DNA of 13,196 nucleotides, taken from assembly GCA_946494635.1 (NCBI GenBank), contig CAMMCS010000034.1, positions 1 to 13,196 on the forward strand. The letters are read 5' to 3'. The notes under the pieces are model-generated. The model searched no databases. It saw only the letters and a list, made by a program, of their open reading frames with translations, and was not told where the DNA came from. Below are positions 1-7,446 of the stretch, one piece after another; position 1 is the stretch's first letter; each line of letters opens with the position of its first letter. The translations under genes and the position numbers were made by a program. The DNA comes from an uncultured Oscillibacter sp. (lineage in GTDB: Bacteria > Bacillota > Clostridia > Oscillospirales > Oscillospiraceae).

Positions 1-56
1 GGAGAGGCCCAAACCAGCAGAAAAAAGCCCGCGCTCCTGTCCGGACCCCGGAACAA

Positions 57-95
57 AGAGAGGGCCGGGAGGCTGCGTGCCCCCCGCCCCTCTCT
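57..95. repeat. Long imperfect inverted repeat (hairpin)
   Basis: Arms 57-73 and 79-95 can pair around a 5-base loop (TGCGT, 74-78). The outer 8 bp (AGAGAGGG with CCCTCTCT) are perfect, and only a C-C and an A-C mismatch interrupt the inner part. No T-run follows on the + strand, so it is not a standard rho-independent terminator. It may be a structured end of an upstream transcript or a remnant of a small repeat element. Confidence 0.45.
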
Positions 96-108
96 GCGAG
101 ATGCGGGC

Positions 109-133
109 GTGCTGTCCCCGTGAGGGGAAAAGC
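109..133 (+). repeat. Hairpin repeat copy A (possible degenerate CRISPR-type repeat)
   Basis: The core GTCCCCGTGAGGGG (114-127) folds as TCCCC, tetraloop GTGA, GGGGA, with an outer GCT (111-113) able to pair with AGC (131-133). The same core with one substitution recurs exactly 69 bp downstream in copy B. A 69-bp period fits a repeat plus spacer unit, and a short GC-rich stem is typical of Cas6-processed repeats. Similarity is confined to about 20 bases, however, and the flanks differ, so an intact CRISPR repeat is not shown. Confidence 0.35.
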
Positions 134-175
134 TGGGTCCGTTTTTTATTATATATACGCAAACATAAAAGAGGA

Positions 176-202
176 GGCTGCCGTCCCCGTGTGGGGGAAG
201 CC
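176..202 (+). repeat. Hairpin repeat copy B (possible degenerate CRISPR-type repeat)
   Basis: The core GTCCCCGTGTGGGG (183-196) matches copy A except for one base. CCCC (185-188) pairs with GGGG (193-196) across a GTGT loop, and outer GGCT (176-179) can pair with AGCC (199-202). Both copies are followed by a T-rich stretch, at 141-147 and 217-221. A much weaker look-alike (GTCCCCACCAGGG, from 268) lies further downstream. Whether these are relics of a CRISPR array or an unrelated small repeat cannot be settled here. Confidence 0.35.
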
Positions 203-458
203 TTCTGCTGCGGACCCTTTTGAATCGGGTAAAGAGAGCCTATACGCATGGAAGCGATCTGCCATGTGTCCCCACCAGGGAAACAGGCCTCCCTTTTAAA
301 ACAATCCTACCAGATTTCCAGAGATGGCGCAAGAGGCATTTTGAGAATTTCGCAGAAGCGCTGCGGCGAAGAACCCGCCCTGAATTGACTGCTGCCGCTG
401 CCGATTCCGGAAGAGGGGGGAAAGGCGGGGATTCCGCTGAAAACAGAGGAGGTATCTA

Positions 459-488
459 TTGCCCATGAAAGGAGCGGGGTGCTATAAT
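459..488 (+). promoter_or_regulatory. Promoter of the type III cas operon
   Basis: A perfect -10 hexamer TATAAT (483-488) is preceded by TGC, giving an extended -10. A 4-of-6 -35 match, TTGCCC (459-464), lies 18 bp upstream. Transcription would start near 495, leaving a leader of about 45 bases before the TTG start codon at 539. A perfect TATAAT is rare in DNA this GC-rich. The next gene is the first of the operon, so this is the natural main promoter. Confidence 0.6.
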
Positions 489-557
489 GAGCCGTGTGAA
501 GAAAACTGCGGGATGTTCCGGGAAGGGAGAAGGGTTCCTTGGGTAAGATTCTTATGA
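465..557 (+). CDS. Possible 30-residue leader ORF before cas10
   Basis: An ATG at 465 opens 30 codons ending in TGA at 555-557. The peptide has three cysteines (residues 6, 11 and 15) and no recognised family. A GAGGAGGT box at 446-452 lies 12 bases before the ATG and 6 bases before an in-frame TTG at 459, so initiation is plausible. The stop overlaps an in-frame ATG of cas10 at 554 in an ATGA arrangement, which would suit translational coupling. Against it, the proposed operon promoter would start transcripts near 495, inside this ORF. It may be chance. Confidence 0.2.
   Translation: MKGAGCYNEPCEENCGMFREGRRVPWVRFL
523..534 (+). promoter_or_regulatory. Ribosome binding site supporting the TTG start of cas10
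   Basis: The purine-rich AAGGGAGAAGGG sits 4 bases before the TTG at 539. It is the best Shine-Dalgarno-like site near the Cas10 N-terminus. The alternative ATG at 554 has only weak purine matches at the usual distance, though it overlaps the stop of the small upstream ORF. Confidence 0.5.
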
Positions 558-1999
558 TTCTGGAGGTGTCCCGGAAGCAGGACTACATTTTCGCCAGCAA
601 ACGGCTGCGGGAGAATTCCGCTCGCTCCGGGGAGATCGCCTATGTGACCAGCAGTGAATTTTTCCGGGCGGCGGCGGGAGATGTGTACCAGGAGGAAGAG
701 AATCTGGTTTACACCGGAGGCGGCCACACGGTGCTGCAGTTCGATAGCCCGGAGGCGGCCACACAGTTTGCCCGGAAGGTGACTTCTGCCGCCATCAGAC
801 AATACCGGGGGATGGAGCTCTTTGTCAAGCAGCGGCCCTACGACCCGGCGCTGACGCCGGGGGAGAATCTGACGGCGCTGACACAGGCACTGGAGGCGAA
901 AAAGGCCCGGAGGCAGGCATCCTTCCGCACATTGAGCCTTGGCGTGGAGCGGCTGGACCCGGTGGATTTCAAGCCGGTGATTCAGCATGCCGAACCACCC
1001 CGGAAGGCCGAGGCGCCGCTGACGCCGCCGGAGGGCAGGAGATTTCCCGCGCAGTTTCAGGAGCTGGCGGCAAAGGACACGTTTCTTGCGGTGGTACATG
1101 TGGATGGGAACGCCATGGGCCGGCGGGTACAGGGCCTGTACAAGCGCTCCGGAGCTGCCGGCTGGGATGGCTGCTGCCAGAGCCTGCGGCGATTCAGCGC
1201 CGGCATCCAGTCGGACTTTGAGCGGGCCTTTCGGGAGACGGTGGACGCCCTGATCCGGAATCTGCCGGATCAGTGGGGCCCTGCGCTGCCTATCCGGCCT
1301 GTGATTCTGGCAGGGGATGATGTGTGCTTTGTCACCGCCGGCAGATTCGGCCTGGAGTGCGCCCGTGTTTTTCTGGAGCGGCTGAAGGCCCTGCAGAACC
1401 CGGAGGACGGCCTGCCCTACGCGGCCTGTGCCGGGGTCGCGCTGGTCCATCTGAAATATCCCTTCCACCGGGCCTACAGCCTGGCGGAGGAGCTGTGCAG
1501 CAGTGCCAAGCGGTTCGCGGCGGAGCTGGATCCGGCAGGCGGCGTCTGCGCGCTGGACTGGCATATCGAATTTGGCGAGATGAAGGGCAGCCTCTCCCAG
1601 ATCCGGGAGGACTACGAGACAGAGGATGGCGGCCGTATGGAGCTGCGTCCCGTCATTGTCTCCGTGCCGTCCGGTGTGGGCCTGGAGAGAACCGGCGGAG
1701 TCCGGACCTATGCCTTTTTCCGGAGCCTGTGCCTGGCCATGCAAAGTGGGCCGGCAGCAGTTACCAGGAGAAGGCTCAAAGGCCTGCGCACAGCGTTCCG
1801 GCAGGGAGAGGTCGAAAGCCGTTTTTTCCTGCGGGAGCGGAAGGCGGATGCCCTGCTGGAAGATGCCGCCGTGGCAGCCGGGGCCGCCGGCCTGGACAGG
1901 GACCCCTTTCAGACAGTGGACGGCGTGAGGCGGTGCCTTCTGTTTGATGCCACGGAGATGGCGGATCACTGCGAATTTTTCCGGGAGGTGGAGACATGA
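539..1999 (+). CDS. cas10: HD-less Cas10 (type III CRISPR large subunit, palm/cyclase domains)
   Basis: The 486-residue protein is a minimal Cas10, the large subunit that in type III complexes senses target RNA and makes cyclic oligoadenylate from ATP. The N-terminus carries the palm-1 signature RKQDYIFASKRLRE (12-25) and YTGGGH (58-63). The palm-2 domain shows VDGNAMG (188-194) and the cyclase motif as AGDD (258-261): the first Gly of GGDD is Ala, but both metal-binding Asp residues remain. No N-terminal HD nuclease domain is present, since the protein begins directly at palm 1, and no zinc finger is seen. It is much shorter than typical Cas10 proteins of 700-1000 residues. TTG at 539 is preferred for its ribosome binding site; ATG at 554 is the alternative. 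The stop overlaps the next start as ATGA. Family assignment is secure; cyclase activity is inferred. Confidence 0.88.
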   Translation: MGKILMILEVSRKQDYIFASKRLRENSARSGEIAYVTSSEFFRAAAGDVYQEEENLVYTGGGHTVLQFDSPEAATQFARKVTSAAIRQYRGMELFVKQRPYDPALTPGENLTALTQALEAKKARRQASFRTLSLGVERLDPVDFKPVIQHAEPPRKAEAPLTPPEGRRFPAQFQELAAKDTFLAVVHVDGNAMGRRVQGLYKRSGAAGWDGCCQSLRRFSAGIQSDFERAFRETVDALIRNLPDQWGPALPIRPVILAGDDVCFVTAGRFGLECARVFLERLKALQNPEDGLPYAACAGVALVHLKYPFHRAYSLAEELCSSAKRFAAELDPAGGVCALDWHIEFGEMKGSLSQIREDYETEDGGRMELRPVIVSVPSGVGLERTGGVRTYAFFRSLCLAMQSGPAAVTRRRLKGLRTAFRQGEVESRFFLRERKADALLEDAAVAAGAAGLDRDPFQTVDGVRRCLLFDATEMADHCEFFREVET

Positions 2000-3978
2000 G
2001 GGGGCAAGTCACCCTGCAGGTGACAATGGAGCTGCTGTCCGATGCCATCTTTGGCTCCGGCTTCAGCGTTCCCGGGGGAGAGGATATCGCCGTCTATAAG
2101 GATGCAGCAGGATATCCGCTTGTAAAGGGATCTACCTTTAAAGGGCTTCTGCGGGAAAGCATGGGAAATTTTCTGACCTGGACAGGCGGGCAGGAGTCAG
2201 ATCTGATTGCCCTGCTGGGGGAGAGCGGCTGGCCCGGCCCGGATGAGAGCCGCCGGATCCATCTGACGGATCTGACACTGGAGGATCCGCCGGCGGATCC
2301 GTCAGCCTGCTACAGCGACCGGGCCTTCAGCCGGATGGAAGACGGCGTCGCTGTGGGAGGCTCCCTACGGTTTGCCGCCTGTGTTCACAGCGGAGTGAGA
2401 TTTTCCGGCCAGCTGACCTGCAGCGGGGAGGATGTGCCCCTGGTGCAGCAGGCCCTCATGGGAATCAAATGGGCTGGTACCATGCGCGGCCGGGGGTTTG
2501 GCCGCGTCCGGGTGCGAGGGGCTGCTGCGGAGGAGCATCCTGTGGCGCTGCCCGGGATTGCGTCAGCCCGCTGCATCCGCTACCGGCTGCGGACGGAGAC
2601 GCCTGTGCTGGTCACAGACCTGGCCCGCAGCCGCGAGAACACCTATGCCACCCGGGATTATCTTCCGGGCAGCGCCATCCGGGGCATGGTCATCAGCACC
2701 CTGGCTGCAGAGCATCCCACCTGGTTTCAGGAGCACCGGACCGCGCTTCTCTCAGAGCAGACTCGCTTTCTCAGCGCGGTTCCCACCGGCATCGGGGTGC
2801 CGATTCCGTCCATCTGTGGATTTTATGAGGACAAGGTGGGAGAGAACTTCAGAAGCATTGTGAATGGAAATTCCTTTACAGATAGCATGAAGCGGGCGAG
2901 CCTCGGAACATTCTGCTCTCTTGACGGCGAGACAGTACGCTTTTGGCGGGCAGCTACAGACGGAGCTACCCGTATCAGCAGGGACCTGGCGGGAGCGAAG
3001 AAAGGCATGTTCCAGACCTATGGCATCTGTGCCGGGCAGGAGCTGGAGGGCTATATCCTGCTGGAGGATCCATCCCTGGCGGAAGCTGTTGCCGGTGCCC
3101 TGGAGGGTACAGTGTGGCTGGGAGCGGACCGCTGCGAGGGGTTTGGAAAGTGCCGCGTCGTATTCCGGGAGGCGGTGGATCAGCCCGCCTGGATCCAGGC
3201 TTACGGCTGCCGGACCCAGGCGGAGGTGGATGCCACGTTGTATCTTCTTGCCCTGTCGCCCGTAACCATGCTGGACATGGGCGGGGAGCCCTGCGGGCTT
3301 GATTTGGAGGCCCTGGCGGAGAAGCTGGGCATCGGGAAGGCGGAGCTGTGCGTCTGCGCTACCACACTGACGGAATCCGGCGGGTTCAACCGCGTCTGGG
3401 GCAGCCGTGTTCCGGCTGCCGCCATGTATGATCAGGGCAGCATCTTTCGGCTGGCCTGTGACCGCGCCCCGTCCCTGGAGAAGCTTCGGGCTGTAGAACG
3501 GGAGGGCCTCGGCATCCGCCGGGGGGAGGGATTCGGCCAGGTGCTCTTTCTGCGGAGAGGACTCTTTGAGGGCCTGCGGCGGAAGGAGGCTGTCAAATCA
3601 GAGCGGGGGACGCTGGCCGGCACAGCGGCGGCGGCCCGGCGGCAGCGGTACCGCTGGGTGATGGAGCACGATGGGGAGCTGGCCGCCGGCAAGCTCTCCC
3701 GCAGCCAGCTGGGGGAGCTGCAGGATCTGTGTGTGAAGGCAATTGCCCGCGGCGGCGACCTGACAGAGCTGAATACATATCTGGAGAAAAACCTCACCGG
3801 GCGGGGCGTCCGGCACGGGGAGCGGTTCCGGAGGGCCGGGGCGCTGATCCGGCAGGTCCTGGACACCCCGCTGCCCCAGACCATCCGGATGGGGGATGTG
3901 CCCTGTGCGGACAGCACGGCGGAGCGCCTGAAGCTGCTGTGCCTGCTGCTTACATGCAGCCGCGGGGGAAAGGAGTGA
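1996..3978 (+). CDS. Cas7-Cas5(Csx10)-Cas11-like fusion, type III-D variant effector subunit
   Basis: This 660-residue RAMP protein appears to fuse three effector parts. Residues 1-175 are a Csm3/Cas7-like domain with GSTFKGLLRE (45-54) and the glycine-rich loop RGRGFGRVRV (164-173). Asp30 in GGEDIAVYKD aligns with the target-RNA-cleaving Asp of Csm3. Residues about 190-520 resemble Csx10 (Cas5 group): PGSAIRG (224-230), LGADRCEGFGKCRV (375-388), a GFNRVWG segment (463-469), and LGIRRGEGFGQVLF (505-518). Residues about 525-655 have no RAMP motif, look largely helical and basic, and fit a Cas11-like small subunit. This composition matches the Cas7-Cas5-Cas11 fusion of the Synechocystis III-Dv complex. 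The start overlaps the cas10 stop (ATGA), implying coupled translation. The Cas7 and Csx10 parts are clear; the Cas11 call rests on position and predicted character. Confidence 0.8.
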   Translation: MRGQVTLQVTMELLSDAIFGSGFSVPGGEDIAVYKDAAGYPLVKGSTFKGLLRESMGNFLTWTGGQESDLIALLGESGWPGPDESRRIHLTDLTLEDPPADPSACYSDRAFSRMEDGVAVGGSLRFAACVHSGVRFSGQLTCSGEDVPLVQQALMGIKWAGTMRGRGFGRVRVRGAAAEEHPVALPGIASARCIRYRLRTETPVLVTDLARSRENTYATRDYLPGSAIRGMVISTLAAEHPTWFQEHRTALLSEQTRFLSAVPTGIGVPIPSICGFYEDKVGENFRSIVNGNSFTDSMKRASLGTFCSLDGETVRFWRAATDGATRISRDLAGAKKGMFQTYGICAGQELEGYILLEDPSLAEAVAGALEGTVWLGADRCEGFGKCRVVFREAVDQPAWIQAYGCRTQAEVDATLYLLALSPVTMLDMGGEPCGLDLEALAEKLGIGKAELCVCATTLTESGGFNRVWGSRVPAAAMYDQGSIFRLACDRAPSLEKLRAVEREGLGIRRGEGFGQVLFLRRGLFEGLRRKEAVKSERGTLAGTAAAARRQRYRWVMEHDGELAAGKLSRSQLGELQDLCVKAIARGGDLTELNTYLEKNLTGRGVRHGERFRRAGALIRQVLDTPLPQTIRMGDVPCADSTAERLKLLCLLLTCSRGGKE

Positions 3979-3986
3979 CCGGTCAC

Positions 3987-5240
3987 ATGCGAGCGACCTA
4001 TACAACGGCGGTCAGGTATCAGGCGGAGGCCATCTGCCGGACGCCGCTCCGGACCGCCGGGGCCGGCGGAGAGCTGGACCTGGTGCTGCGGGACTGGCGG
4101 GGCCGGCCTCTGATCCAGGGCAGCTCCCTGGCGGGCGCCCTGCGGAGCTGGCTGACAGACAGCGGCCGGGGGGATCTGGCGGAGCGCCTGTTTGGAGGCC
4201 CTGACCAGGCAGGACACCTGCTGGTTTCCGACGGGCTGTTTGACGAGCGGGCGGAGGTGGCCGGCCGTCCCCGCCTGCGGCTGGATCCCGCCAGCGGAAC
4301 CGCAGCCCGCCGCGGGAAATTTGAGGTGGCCCATGTCTGCACCGGAGCGCGGTTCGCCTTTTTTCTCACCTGGCTGGGGGAGGAGCCCTCCGGGGAGATC
4401 CCGGCCGTGGAACAGATGCTGGCGGCCCTGGACTGCGGGGAAATCCGGCTGGGGGCGCAGAAGAGCAGCGGCTTTGGCCGGGTGTCCCTTCAGGTGAAAA
4501 AACGGGTGTACGATCTGCGCCGGGAGGAGGACCGGACCGCATGGCTGGAGGACCGGGAGGACGGGGAGCGGCTGCCCCTTCCGGTTCTGGAACGGGTGGA
4601 GCAGGTGACGTTTACGCTGGAGGGCCGGACGGACAGCCTTCTGGTGAAGGAGTCCGCACCCGAGCACACGGCCAGGGGAAGCTGTGTGAAAAACCTCCGG
4701 GAGGGAGATATTCCGGTGCTTCCGGGCGCGTCGATCAAGGGCGCGGTGCGGGCCAGGGCAACTGCCATCGCGCGGCGAAAGGGCATCCCGGCCGGACTGC
4801 TGGAGGATCTCTTCGGAAAAGCAGCGGGAGAGGCGTCCGCCGGCAGGGCGCGGTTTGAGGATGCGGCCTTGTCGCCGGACCGGAGCCGGCGGATCTCCCG
4901 AATCCGCATCAACCGGTTTACTGCGGGGGCGATCCGCGGCGGGCTGTTTTTTGAGGAACCGGTCTGCTCAGACCTGCGGATCCGCATTACGGCGCCGGCG
5001 GAGTGCCGGACCGGCTGTGCCCTCCTGATCTGCGCGCTGCGGGACCTGGGGCTGGGACTTTATACCATCGGCAGCGGAGGCGCTGTCGGGAGAGGGCGGA
5101 TCCAGGTCCGGGAGATCGCCGTGGAGGCCCCCGGCGGACGACGGGCCATATTGGCCTTTGACGAGGACGGAGCCTGCGCGGTTTCGGACAAAACCGGGCT
5201 GCTGCGGGAGTGGTTTCAGGATTGGGAGGTGCGCACGTGA
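3987..5240 (+). CDS. Tandem double Cas7 (Cas7-2x-like RAMP protein)
   Basis: The 417-residue protein contains two RAMP/Cas7 domains in tandem and would form part of the crRNA-binding backbone. Domain 1 (about 1-170) has PLIQGSSLAGALR (41-53), an FEVAHVCTGARFAF segment (112-125) typical of Csm3-like proteins, and the glycine-rich LGAQKSSGFGRVSL (155-168). Asp31, shortly before the GSSLAG helix, is the candidate RNA-cleaving residue. Domain 2 (about 205-378) has VLPGASIKGAVRA (244-256) and IGSGGAVGRGRIQV (361-374) but no Asp where Csm3 has its catalytic one, so it may only hold the guide. ATG at 3987 is chosen, 9 bases after the previous stop, with AGGAG at 3971-3975; GTG at 3975 is an alternative start. 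The open frame extends further upstream, but that part is out of phase with the preceding gene's real protein. Corresponds to Cas7-2x of III-Dv. Confidence 0.8.
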   Translation: MRATYTTAVRYQAEAICRTPLRTAGAGGELDLVLRDWRGRPLIQGSSLAGALRSWLTDSGRGDLAERLFGGPDQAGHLLVSDGLFDERAEVAGRPRLRLDPASGTAARRGKFEVAHVCTGARFAFFLTWLGEEPSGEIPAVEQMLAALDCGEIRLGAQKSSGFGRVSLQVKKRVYDLRREEDRTAWLEDREDGERLPLPVLERVEQVTFTLEGRTDSLLVKESAPEHTARGSCVKNLREGDIPVLPGASIKGAVRARATAIARRKGIPAGLLEDLFGKAAGEASAGRARFEDAALSPDRSRRISRIRINRFTAGAIRGGLFFEEPVCSDLRIRITAPAECRTGCALLICALRDLGLGLYTIGSGGAVGRGRIQVREIAVEAPGGRRAILAFDEDGACAVSDKTGLLREWFQDWEVRT

Positions 5241-5611
5241 GCGTGGAGGTCATGGATGTTCAGACGGCGCTGGAGCGGGGAGTGAAGCTGCCCTGCGCCC
5301 TGGTGCGCTCTCTGAGCGCGGTATCTCTGGGGCCTGTGCCGGCGGAGATCTCTACAGAGGATCTGCTGGAGGCGCGCTTTTTTTCGGCGGAGGAGGAGAT
5401 TCGGCTGTTCCGCCGGGATGGGACCCTGCGGGCGGCCAGAGTGGCGGACGCCCCGGGAGAGATCTATGCGGATCAGGACTGCGAAATCGCCAATCCGGCC
5501 CTGGGCGCGGGGATCACCGTGCGGACCTACATGGAGTTTGACGGGGACGGTCAGGCGTATTGGGGACACTCCCGCCTGAAGGATTGGAGGGGAGGCGCGG
5601 AAAATGGATGA
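5237..5611 (+). CDS. csx19: Csx19-like type III-D small protein
   Basis: A 124-residue protein lying between the double-Cas7 and TIGR03986-type genes, exactly where csx19 sits in type III-D variant loci. The pattern EARFFSAEEEIRLFRRDG (about 46-63), followed by VRTYMEFDGDG and HSRLKDW near the end, resembles Csx19 (TIGR03984) as I remember it. In the Synechocystis III-Dv complex Csx19 is a structural component; no catalytic motif is visible here. GTG at 5237 is chosen because it overlaps the upstream stop as GTGA and has GGGAGGTG at 5225-5232. The assignment leans on context as much as on sequence. Confidence 0.65.
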   Translation: MSVEVMDVQTALERGVKLPCALVRSLSAVSLGPVPAEISTEDLLEARFFSAEEEIRLFRRDGTLRAARVADAPGEIYADQDCEIANPALGAGITVRTYMEFDGDGQAYWGHSRLKDWRGGAENG

Positions 5612-7445
5612 GCGCCGCGGTGTCCGGGCACCATACAACTTTGTCCCGTTTTCCGGGCGGATCCTCCTGCCCTACGCCGGCCCGGCGGAGCTGCCCAGCC
5701 ACAGCGAGCTGCGCCCGGACCTGCGGTCGGGGGAGCTCCATGTGACCCTGGAAGCGGAGACCCCGGTCTTTGTTTCTGACGGAAGGGGCTTCTTTTTCCG
5801 GGACGCCGGCGGGCGGTACGCAATTCCGGGCTCCACGGTGCGGGGCATCACCCGGGAGAACATGCAGATCCTGGGCTTCGGGCTCCTCCGGCCTGGGGAG
5901 GATCTGACGGATTACCAGATCTATTTCCGGCAGGTCGCGGCCGCGTCCAAAGGCGCGGATCAGCGTCTGCGGGCCGATTACGCCGATGCGCTGGGTGTGT
6001 TTGAGAAGAAAAATCCCAGGACCGGCCGGAAGGTCAGCGTCCCCGGAGCGGTGGCCTCCGGGTATCTCCGCCGCGGCCGGAATGGCTATGTGATCCGCCC
6101 GACGGCGGGGCCGTACTTCCGGATTGACCGGAGCCGGGCGGATGTGCAGCGCCTGGGCGCGGGGAACGCCAGGACTGTCCCGGTGGACTACCGGGCGAAG
6201 GACGGGGTCGTGGAGGAGATCCTTCCCGCCGGCAGCGGGGCCCCCGGGATGCGCCGGGGCATGCTGCTGTACACGGGAAGGCCGGTGAGCAGGATCCCCA
6301 ATCCCCTTTACCTATTTCCGGAGGAGGACTCCGGCGCCCCGGAGCTGCCGGTGCCGGAGGAGGATATCCTCTCCTTCCGGGTGGATCTGGAGAGCCGGAA
6401 AAAGATGCTTCTGGCCTTTTACCGGGATCAGTTCCACTTTTGGGAGCTGCCCGCCGCCGGCGAGCGGAAGCCGGTATTTTACCTCAGACACAAGGGGCAC
6501 CTCTATTTCGGGACCACATTGTTCCTGCGGATCGGCTACCAGTACCCTCTGTCCGCCGGATTACCGCGGCGCCACCGGGAGATGATGGGGCAGGAGGACG
6601 GCCCGCTGGACTATCCCCGGGCGATTCTGGGCTTCGCATCCCAGAAGAGGTCCTATCGCTCCCGGGTATCCTTCGGGGATCTTACCGCGGTGGGAGAGCC
6701 CCGGGAGGAGGCGCCGGTCCGGGTGATGCTGGCCGAGCCAAAGCCCAGCTACTATCCCGGCTATGTGGTGGACGGCAGGCATTACAACGAGGTGAACCCG
6801 GAGAGCGGAGCGGACGCGGACCGTTTTCAGCTGCGGGGCTATAAGCAGTATTGGCTGAAGCCGGCGCAGCCCGGCGGGGTGCCGCCGGGGAAGGAGCGGG
6901 TAGGGTCGATCCTGCGTCCGCTGGCGGTCGGGACCCGGTTTCGGGGGGTGATCCGCTTCCGCAATTTGACAGAGCTGGAGCTGGGGCTTCTGCTCTGGTC
7001 ACTGCGGCTGGAGGAGGGGTGCTTTCAGACTGTGGGCATGGGCAAGCCGTACGGCTATGGCAGGATGCGCCTGCGGATCGACAGGCTCCGCCTGCTGGAT
7101 GATGGCCGGCTCTATGGCGGCGATCTGTCGGCAGACCCCTGGACGGATGAGACGGATCAGGTGGATCGGTATATTGACCGCTATGACTGCGGCGCACTGG
7201 CGGAGGCTGGCGGGGCCCCGCCGGCCAGGGTCCGTGACCAGCCGGAGATCCAGGATTTCTTTTTTATGAAACGCACAGTGCGGGACGGGAGAGATACATC
7301 CTACATGCGTCTGGAGGAGTACCGGAAGGTCCGTACGCCCCTGCCCGCGGTGCGGAGCATCCGGGACCGGGAAGAGGGGAGAGCGGAGCCGGGTGCCAGG
7401 CCCCCGAAGCCGCCGGATAGGCCTGATGGCGAAGGAAGGAGTTAA
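5604..7445 (+). CDS. TIGR03986-family RAMP protein (Cas7 with insertion)
   Basis: The 613-residue protein has the hallmarks of the TIGR03986 type III CRISPR RAMP family: APYNFVPF at the N-terminus (9-16), IPGSTVRGITREN (74-86), a YRSRVSFGDL segment (351-360), RGYKQYWLKP (411-420), and the closing glycine-rich loop VGMGKPYGYGRMRL (477-490). The RAMP core is split by a long insertion (roughly 100-430), as in the Cas7-insertion subunit of III-Dv, and would bind the crRNA at one end of the backbone. The last hundred or so residues, beyond about 500, are charged and end in a Pro/Arg-rich tail that is probably disordered. The start overlaps the preceding gene by 8 bases and has a GGAGGGGAGG ribosome binding site. 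Length is normal for the family. Confidence 0.85.
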   Translation: MDERRGVRAPYNFVPFSGRILLPYAGPAELPSHSELRPDLRSGELHVTLEAETPVFVSDGRGFFFRDAGGRYAIPGSTVRGITRENMQILGFGLLRPGEDLTDYQIYFRQVAAASKGADQRLRADYADALGVFEKKNPRTGRKVSVPGAVASGYLRRGRNGYVIRPTAGPYFRIDRSRADVQRLGAGNARTVPVDYRAKDGVVEEILPAGSGAPGMRRGMLLYTGRPVSRIPNPLYLFPEEDSGAPELPVPEEDILSFRVDLESRKKMLLAFYRDQFHFWELPAAGERKPVFYLRHKGHLYFGTTLFLRIGYQYPLSAGLPRRHREMMGQEDGPLDYPRAILGFASQKRSYRSRVSFGDLTAVGEPREEAPVRVMLAEPKPSYYPGYVVDGRHYNEVNPESGADADRFQLRGYKQYWLKPAQPGGVPPGKERVGSILRPLAVGTRFRGVIRFRNLTELELGLLLWSLRLEEGCFQTVGMGKPYGYGRMRLRIDRLRLLDDGRLYGGDLSADPWTDETDQVDRYIDRYDCGALAEAGGAPPARVRDQPEIQDFFFMKRTVRDGRDTSYMRLEEYRKVRTPLPAVRSIRDREEGRAEPGARPPKPPDRPDGEGRS

Positions 7446-7446
7446 C

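Larger units (their letters stand above)
1..458. other. Non-coding region upstream of the cas operon
   Basis: I see no supportable gene in this stretch. An open frame from a TTG at 220 to 468 lacks a ribosome binding site and any recognisable domain. The region has mixed composition: GC-rich at the left end, an AT-rich patch at about 141-170, and a relatively AT-rich part around 290-350. It contains a long imperfect hairpin (57-95) and two similar hairpin repeats (109-133 and 176-202), each annotated separately. Its position just ahead of a type III cas operon would suit the end of a decayed CRISPR array or leader, but no intact repeat-spacer series is visible. Confidence 0.5.

Noticed and set aside
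101..290. An intact CRISPR array
   Set aside because: Only about 20 bases are shared between the two copies, the third look-alike is poor and at a different spacing (85 bp), and the flanks are not conserved as true repeats would be.
220..468. Open frame of 82 codons from a TTG, ending as ATGA over the small leader ORF
   Set aside because: No ribosome binding site before the TTG, no recognisable domain, and it lies upstream of the likely promoter. The stop overlap alone is not enough.
482..1969. Long minus-strand open frame of 495 codons opposite cas10
   Set aside because: The protein is Pro/Gln/Arg-rich without motifs and mirrors cas10, whose own motifs are clear. Long antisense frames are expected in GC-rich genes.
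3729..3986. N-terminal extension of the double Cas7 frame back to 3729
   Set aside because: It overlaps the end of the preceding gene by 250 bases, is Pro/Arg/Gly-rich and lacks homology-like features. The RAMP domain begins after ATG 3987.
3432..4667. Minus-strand open frame of 411 codons across the RAMP gene junction
   Set aside because: Low-complexity composition and full overlap with two well-supported + strand genes.
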